Positions 57,925 to 64,000 of a stretch of 64,000 bases of DNA are shown here, in pieces; positions within the stretch are counted from its first letter, which is position 1; each line of letters starts with the position of its first letter. The notes below the pieces were generated by a model. That model searched no databases, was not told where the DNA came from, and saw nothing but the letters and a program-made list of their open reading frames with translations. The position numbers and the translations under genes were made by a program. Source of the DNA: Nymphalis io (taxonomy: Eukaryota; Arthropoda; Insecta; Lepidoptera; Nymphalidae); assembly GCF_905147045.1 (NCBI RefSeq), contig NC_065897.1:6525001-6589000 (forward strand), in the 5' to 3' direction.

Positions 57925-58311
57925 TCGAAGCTCACTCAATTTATTATGTCCAACTTAACCTATCTATCTAATATTTATTTAAAAAAGGGGAAAAATCAAG
58001 AAATAGAATGACATTGACATTTGACAGATTCAAGAGTTGCTATAATTAACGTAACATGTAGATAGTAGAATAATAATAAGTTGATTATTATAACAATTAT
58101 AACTAGGTAATCTGTACACCCATCCTAACTTATTACAAATATTATAAATGCGAAAGTGAGTTAGTTTATTTGCTGATTGGTTACGCTTATATATATATTA
58201 ATTATCGTATATTATTATATATTATCATATACTCAACCGATGTAAAAAAAGATAGAATTGTCTGGGGGGTGAAGAAATTCATGATTAAAAATTACGTTTA
58301 ATATTTATAAT
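57925..58311. promoter_or_regulatory. mRpL46 upstream region with small repeat relic
   Basis: AT-rich upstream flank of mRpL46. At 58133-58175, ATTATAAATGCGAAAGTGAG and TTAGTTTATTTG match a very common lepidopteran element remnant ('attataaatgcgaaagtgtgtttgtttg'). No TATA box at a usable distance was recognised. Confidence 0.45.
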
Positions 58312-58693
58312 ATTAAGTGCCTTGAATGCCTTGTTGCTCTAAAAGTTACATGTAAGGCCACAGACCCAGAGGTCCTGGGTTCAAATCCCAAGTCGGGTCA
58401 GAAAAAGTAACTGTATTATCTGTCTAAAATTTACAGCAGCAAGTCTGGATTTTAGAAGTGTGTACACTTCCGTTACTCGGAAAGCACGTAGAGCTGTTGG
58501 TTCTACGCCTGAACCTTTTCCGGTCGCGTCGGATTGTCGCCCCATTGGGTTCTGTGAATAAGGGACTATAGAGCGCACCTGTGTTTACGCACACACTTGT
58601 GCACTATAATATACCCTGCGCAATTAACTAATCTCTCTTAAGATTGGCCGCCGTGGCCGAAATCGGTCTGGAGGACATTATTATTATTAAGTG
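58312..58693 (+). repeat. SINE-B copy, best preserved, with TSD
   Basis: Near full-length copy flanked by the 8-bp direct repeat ATTAAGTG (58312-58319 and 58686-58693). The head has GGTCCTGGGTTCAAATCCCA, a B-box match (58371-58390). The body has GTCGCGTCGGATTGTCGCCC and GCACCTGTGTTTACGCACAC. The tail reads GGCCGCCGTGGCCGAAATCG, then GGAGGACATTATTATTATT. The tail is close to the 3' end of the LINE at 10.6 kb, which suggests it uses that type of LINE machinery. It lies between the promoters of mRpL46 and RpL9. Confidence 0.8.
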
Positions 58694-59157
58694 TAAAAAT
58701 AAAAAAGTATTTTTTTTCTTCATTAATCTTCTCACCTTTCACTATTACAAACGCAAAAACGTCTCCAAGTTGATTTTTTTCTGTAATAGATTGGATGAAT
58801 GTATTTTTGTAATGGCTAACTAAAAAACTACTGTCCATAAAAAAATTACCAGTGGACCACTTTAAGCTACCAGAATTTGCAACGCGACTTGGAGATGATT
58901 AATTTAGTATATAACATTTTTATAAATTTATTATATGTAGCTGCGCTTCACAGTTTTAGTTAATGTAAAAGTGAAATGCCCTTTTCGAATTTGTGTAAGC
59001 TCTTGAAAAAATGTTTTCTCGCAATAATTTATAAAAAAAACCTTTTGAATTACGTTATCTTATTTGAAAATTATAATTTTAATCGATTAAAACTATGATT
59101 AGTGTATAATAATCGAATTATTTTTAGAACACTCTCAATCTGGCAACATCTTACGAT
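58694..59157. promoter_or_regulatory. RpL9 upstream/promoter region
   Basis: AT-rich flank leading into the RpL9 transcription start. No canonical TATA box at the expected -30 position was recognised, as is usual for ribosomal protein genes. Confidence 0.4.
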
Positions 59158-59184
59158 CTTTTCCGGCTCTCTGTGTCACTGAAA
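59158..59184 (+). promoter_or_regulatory. RpL9 non-coding leader exon with 5'TOP
   Basis: CTTTTCCGGCTCTCTGTG begins at 59158 with a C followed by pyrimidines, the terminal oligopyrimidine start of ribosomal protein mRNAs that links translation to TOR signalling. The exon ends at CTGAAA before GTAAGC (59185), and the intron ends TATTTTTAG at 59387. The exact start is inferred. Confidence 0.65.
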
Positions 59185-59395
59185 GTAAGCTATTTCTATA
59201 ATATGAAAGAAAAAATCTAAAAGAATCTTTATAAAGTTATAATAATTTTCGTGTTGTGATGCAGATTCTAGTTAAACAATATACCGTACAAAAGTTTTGG
59301 GGAATATTTCTATGTTTTGTTATAAAAACAATATTTTCCAATGACAAATTCCGATAGGTTATGTTGATCTATGTTTTATATTTTTAGGCCTCAAC

Positions 59396-60252
59396 ATGAA
59401 GCAAATCGTAGCTAACCAAAAAGTGAAAATCCCTGAGGGGTTGACTGTTCATGTGAAATCAAGACTAGTGACAGTGAAAGGTCCCCGAGGAGTGCTGAAA
59501 CGAAACTTTAAACATTTAGCTGTGGACATTCGCATGGTAAACCCTCGGTTATTGAAAGTGGAAAAATGGTTTGGATCCAAGAAAGAACTTGCTGCAGTAA
59601 GAACTGTATGTTCCCACGTTGAGAACATGATTAAAGGTACGTTGTATACAATTTGTTTTTAATTTGGCTTAAAATGTTAATATTCCTTCAATTTAGTCAA
59701 CAATATGTAAAAGCATAATTTTACCAATCAAGTCTATTTTAAATTATTTCCTATTCCTTTAAAGATCTAAATAGGTTACTTTGTTATTTATAATTAGTTA
59801 ATTACTAGTAACTGATCTGTAATAGTGGAATAAGAATATGATACTTGTTTAACCAACCACTTTATAATGAATGCATTAATTTTTACCACCATAGACTAAA
59901 ATGAGAATGTCTCTATGCAGGTGTCACTAAGGGATTCCAGTACAAAATGCGTGCTGTATATGCCCATTTCCCCATTAACTGTGTCACCACTGAAGGCAAT
60001 TCAGTTATTGAAATCCGTAACTTCCTTGGAGAGAAGTACATCAGAAGGGTAAAGATGGCCCCAGGTGTTACTGTTGTCAACTCTCCAAAACAGAAGGATG
60101 AGCTTATCATTGAAGGTAATTCACTCGAAGATGTCTCTAGCTCAGCAGCACTCATTCAACAATCCACAACTGTCAAAAATAAGGACATCAGAAAGTTCTT
60201 AGACGGTCTTTACGTGTCTGAGAAAACTACTGTTGTATTGGATGAGATATAA
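59396..60252 (+). CDS. RpL9: 60S ribosomal protein L9 (uL6)
   Basis: Cytosolic large-subunit ribosomal protein of 190 residues, the usual length for insect L9. Coding exons are 59396-59636 and 59921-60252, joined across a 284-base GT-AG intron inside a glycine codon (the AAAG|GTGTC junction), giving 573 nt with no stop. The ATG lies 8 bases after a splice acceptor at 59386-59387, so the 5'UTR is completed by the TOP leader exon at 59158. Hallmarks of the two uL6 folds are visible: MKQIVANQKVKIPEGLTVHV, KGPRGVLKRNFKH, WFGSKKELAAVRT, then KGFQYKMRAVYAHFPIN, IRNFLGEKYIRRV and KDIRKFLDGLYVSEK at the end. It contributes to the large subunit near the GTPase-associated region. ATTAAA signals at 60257 and 60275 give a short 3'UTR. 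Divergent from mRpL46. Confidence 0.96.
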
Positions 60253-60756
60253 GATCATTAAAGTTTTAAGCTGAATTAAATCTTTTATTTACAACTTAAT
60301 TTAACTTTAATAATAGTCTCCTGTAAAGTTAAAAGTAAAATTAAAGAGTTGATAATTCAAATTTATACAATATCTGTAGTTTGATGTTAAAAGATTGCAT
60401 TGGTTTATTTATTTAAATTATATATGCAAATGAAATATTGGTTGTACTTTTTTTGTCTTCATTTGTGAAGATAAGGTTATTTAAAAATGATTCTCTTAGT
60501 TACTTCTCTTATCCTAATTAAAGTAAACAAATCATTTTTGTACAATAAAAATAAAGTAATTGCTTAGTGGCTAAACAAAAATATTTCTGTTACATAATAA
60601 TACCTTTCAAATAATGGGCTAAAAGAATCATAACAAAATATTTAAATATAAAATTTAAGACCTCCGAATGATCTTAATCTGTACTGTTATTCTTACTACA
60701 GCAAATACATCTCTATTTTTATCAAGCCCCGAATATGAGTCAGCTTGCAACATTTA
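60253..60756. other. RpL9 3' flank, AT-rich
   Basis: Contains the two ATTAAA signals just after RpL9, then featureless AT-rich DNA. Confidence 0.5.
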
Positions 60757-60985
60757 CAAAAGTCCCAGCCTGTAAATGTATTACTGCTCGGTAAATTAAC
60801 GTAAATGCTGCTTAAGGTAAATGGATAAGGTGAGGGCTAATTTAACCATGCTCCTTCAAAGCATGCAGGTTTCCTTCAATGCTTAGTACAAGAAAAATTA
60901 TAAACAAATTACATTAAAACAATGCTTGCCTGGGTTTAAGATTCAAGTGTCCAATGATGCCTTGGGGCCATTTCCGGCCTGCATG
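60757..60985 (-). repeat. SINE-A copy, diverged
   Basis: On +, CCCAGCCTGTAAATGTATTA, GCATGCAGGTTTCCTTCAAT, GCTTGCCTGGGTTTAAGATT and TGCCTTGGGGCCATTTCCGG follow the reverse order of SINE-A (3' end, body, B-box, A-box region). It is heavily mutated. Confidence 0.55.
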
Positions 60986-61224
60986 GTTATTACTTATTCC
61001 AACCACTAGAGGAGTAAAAGACAAATTAACAATGAATGCAAATCATTGGTCAAGATTTTGGATAATCTATGATATTCACTATGGGTTTTTAATGTCCGTG
61101 AATTTGTAATCAGAACTTGGAAAGTAGAATAGTTTTGGATTATAAATAAAGATAAATTAATCAAGAATTTGGAATTCGTTTGGAATAGGGTATACAATAA
61201 AACATTGAATTTTTCTGTCAACAA
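60986..61224. other. AT-rich spacer, no gene seen
   Basis: The 72-codon minus frame here has no domain. Confidence 0.5.
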
Positions 61225-61405
61225 AATCGGTAGCAGCCCAGTGTCAAAATTTGTAATACACTTGCCTCGGTAAGCTAGTAAAGCTGGTCCAGCACCTGAA
61301 GTATCTGTGTTGCTGGTTGCAATAAGAGAGTACTATTTTGGCTGTTTGCACACACTAGTTCATTATAAAATCTATGCAATTAGCTCAGATCCATTTAAGA
61401 TCGTA
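61225..61405 (+). repeat. SINE-B copy, strongly decayed
   Basis: TGTTTGCACACACTAGTTCA, then TTATAAAATCTATGCAATTA and GCTCAGATCCATTTAAGAT parallel the SINE-B 3' half. The head is not recognisable. Confidence 0.4.
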
Positions 61406-64000
61406 AACTTGACTTGTCTGTTCCGTCAGTTCGCTTGAAAACTCAATTTCAGTGTTATGTACTTTGACAAAGTAACATACCAGACCAGACTTCCCGTTCT
61501 CATAGCGCGCGAACTATACATACGCAAGTGCCATTTCTTAATTTGTTTTAATAGAATTTGTTATGCATTTTATAATCTTTTTACTTAGGTACTTTAATTT
61601 TGTGATTTTATAATTGTATTAAAACAAAATATCGCATTTAGGCATTAATTAATGTAATAAAAAAATGATATAGTCGCATTGATGAGTATGTTTAACCGCA
61701 ATGTGTAATAAGTAACCGCACATGTTTTGAACATAAGTTATTGCCTCGCCGCTACTTAGGTACTTTCAAAAAATATAAATGACTGTTTAGACATGCCATC
61801 TTTAATCTCCATTTCAAAAGTTTTCACTACCTATATGAGTTGTCACATTTCACTAGGCTAAAATGAATAATAGTTTTACAAACTCCTCAGTTTACATTTT
61901 ATTACCTAAGCTTTAATTATTTCTTTTAAAATATACGATTGTTTACCGGGTTCACGTACCAGTGAGGATTGTCAAAATTACTTAGTTACTAGAATTTTAT
62001 TATGTTATTTGTAAATGTATTGTATAGTGTTTAGCTATTGAACACTGGACACAATAAAATTGTTTAATGTTAGGTTTAAATAAACTCGTAAAAAATACGG
62101 TATACTTATTTAAAAAAAAAAAAATCTACAAATAATTTCATTATTTGATGGAGATCCGACAAGAAGCTATATATTTTTTTTATTATTTAATAGGATACAA
62201 TTATGTATTTTATTATTATTTATCGTGTTCGCTAATGTACTACTTAATTGTATCCAGTTTTAAGAAAAAAAATTATAGATAGGTTTACCAACCCTATAAG
62301 CTTGTCGCTCATTATCGTAGCTTAAATAGCTACGATTTGAAACAGAGTCCTGAAGCATATGGTCGAAATACGTTTCAGTATAGGTACACGGCAGTGCAAG
62401 TGGAAACCATTACAATCTATTTACTCTTAACTACTCTATTTATCTTTATTATTGACGATAGTATCATTAGCGTAGCACAGGTTACTAGCACTCTGTGTGA
62501 ATCCTAAATTTGCCGCTCTCTTATTTTTGCCTTTGATTACAAAAAAATAAAGCAAAAAGAGTACCAATATTGAATAACACTGACCTTAAAATGACATTTT
62601 CTGACATAAGGTATAAAAAATCATTGATCATAATATTGCATATTATTGGTAAGCAAACCAGTTTTTTACCGCCACCTATGAAATGGTGCGGACCGCACCC
62701 TCTATCCGTCCGTCATGTAATAAAGTAGAAATTATTTAGTACTTGATAAATATATGTAAATGTATATAACAAAATAATTTCAAAATTTATAATACACTTG
62801 CCAAATTATCAAGTACTATATATCCATGTGATATTGAAAAGGAATATATTAGGGCAGAAAAAAACACTGATTGAATTTTCAACGTAAATAATTTTATTCA
62901 AACTAGTCTATTGAACATCACTAACTGATAAACATTGTACATCTGCAAATATGGATTTTTATAATGTTTCAGTTAGATAGGTGTTAAAACATTATTAATA
63001 CTTACAATTTATTAATATACACAAATTTAACACATTCCATTAATTTAATAGAATACCTACTTAGCACAATAAAATAAATAACCATTAAAACAAATTATAC
63101 TCATTTGTTAATAAATCAGTGTAAAAACTTAATTATAACTTGACAGGTATACACAATGATTAAGAATTTATATTCAAAATAATATTTTCAATTGACTTTC
63201 ATAATTTATTGTTGTAACTTGTATGTCTTACATACTGATTAAAAATGTTTATTTATTTACAAAGATCTTGTAATAAATTACAATGACGAAGACACATTCA
63301 TACACTTGTTAAGTAGTTATTTGTCAATTTTCCATGCAAAAAATTGCTGAATATCTTTGGTAGTATGAAAGTACGCACAAAACAATGATTGTCATATAAG
63401 TAAAAGGGAATAGTTTGTTGCGATTACATTGAGTAATAATCAATCATAATTTGTCATGCAAAAAATATTATCTAAATCGCGTTAACATGGCATTATAATA
63501 AAGTAAAAATAATAATAAACTATAATTTAAGTACAAGCGATAGTAATCAATTGTAATATTTTTTAAAATACTCATTGCACTTACAGTATTATTTCATCAA
63601 TAAACGAGTTCGGTGTTCAAAGATTATCTTAAGTAGAAAGTGCTCGCGTACATAGCCATATTTGCAGATGGGCATACTATAGTTAAATAAAATTCTCAGT
63701 AAATAAATGTCATACATTATTGGTGAGACATTTCACGCCGTATAACACAATTTCTTACTATAAAAATTATCAACAACTTCGCACCTCGTCTAAATAAGTG
63801 TTAAAGGGACTTCAGTATGCACAATGTCATGAGATTCAATGGCTACATTACAGATTGCTGCTTGAGCAAATAATTCTGGTTACTTCTTAGCCTAGCCATG
63901 CAGGACGCGTGAGGTGGGTTCGACTATAGTATCATAATAATCTTTATAACTAATATATATGTCATATTTTTCTTTTATCATCCAGTGCACAATTTATATC
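61406..64000. other. AT-rich intergenic DNA, no gene seen
   Basis: About 2.6 kb of AT-rich DNA with no frame of interest on either strand. An AATAAA on the minus strand near 62891-62896 could mark the 3' end of a minus-strand gene whose coding part lies beyond the window, but nothing else supports that. Confidence 0.5.

Noticed and set aside
58360..58395. B-box resembling a tRNA gene
   Set aside because: Part of a SINE-B copy with a TSD and LINE-like tail; no tRNA fold.
1..64000. CRISPR array, prophage or bacterial operon
   Set aside because: No regularly spaced repeats or prokaryotic gene order; spliced insect genes and LINE/SINE content show eukaryotic nuclear DNA.

Overview
This is nuclear DNA from an insect, almost certainly a moth or butterfly. 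It is strongly AT-rich, its gene models have short introns, and it carries repeat types I know as typical of Lepidoptera, some especially of nymphalid-like butterflies. That placement rests on family recognition, not on a search. Only three ordinary protein genes can be supported.

Layout. (1) At 1-1345 is the last exon of decapentaplegic (dpp), the BMP2/4-type morphogen: an uninterrupted 369-residue coding region read on +, with a short 3'UTR that holds three Pumilio-type motifs. (2) From 1346 to about 55880 lies a stretch of roughly 54 kb without a recognisable host gene. It contains islands of higher GC and sequence complexity in an AT-rich background (6.5-7.6, 8.7, 18.1, 20.6, 21.3, 21.9, 22.7, 23.4, 24.7, 26.6, 28.5, 34.6, 41.4, 45-46.6 kb). 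In Drosophila the imaginal-disc enhancers of dpp lie 3' of the gene, so these islands are reasonable candidates for dpp control elements; this is inference. (3) The same stretch is seeded with retroelements: a 2.7-kb non-LTR element with intact ends, a perfect 13-bp target-site duplication and most of its reverse transcriptase missing (10.6-13.3 kb); two 5'-truncated RTE-like LINEs (33.3-34.4 and 53.1-54.6 kb); and copies of at least three short non-autonomous families, here called SINE-A, SINE-B and repeat C. SINE-B shares sequence with the 2.7-kb LINE at its 3' tail and in its 5' region. (4) At 55883-60252 is a head-to-head ribosomal pair: mRpL46 (mitochondrial large subunit, six coding exons, -) and RpL9 (cytosolic uL6, two coding exons plus a 5'TOP leader exon, +). 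A SINE-B copy sits between their promoters. (5) From 60253 to 64000 only decayed repeats and AT-rich DNA are seen.

The two ribosomal genes serve cytosolic and mitochondrial translation and share an upstream region; dpp is functionally unrelated to them. No CRISPR array, bacterial operon, tRNA or rRNA gene was seen. The points most worth a second look are the internally deleted LINE with its matching SINE, the Pumilio-motif cluster in the dpp 3'UTR, two long perfect hairpins, a G-quadruplex motif, a TATA/initiator pair inside the desert, an optimal TCF site in a GC island, and a cysteine-rich open exon candidate at 36.8 kb.
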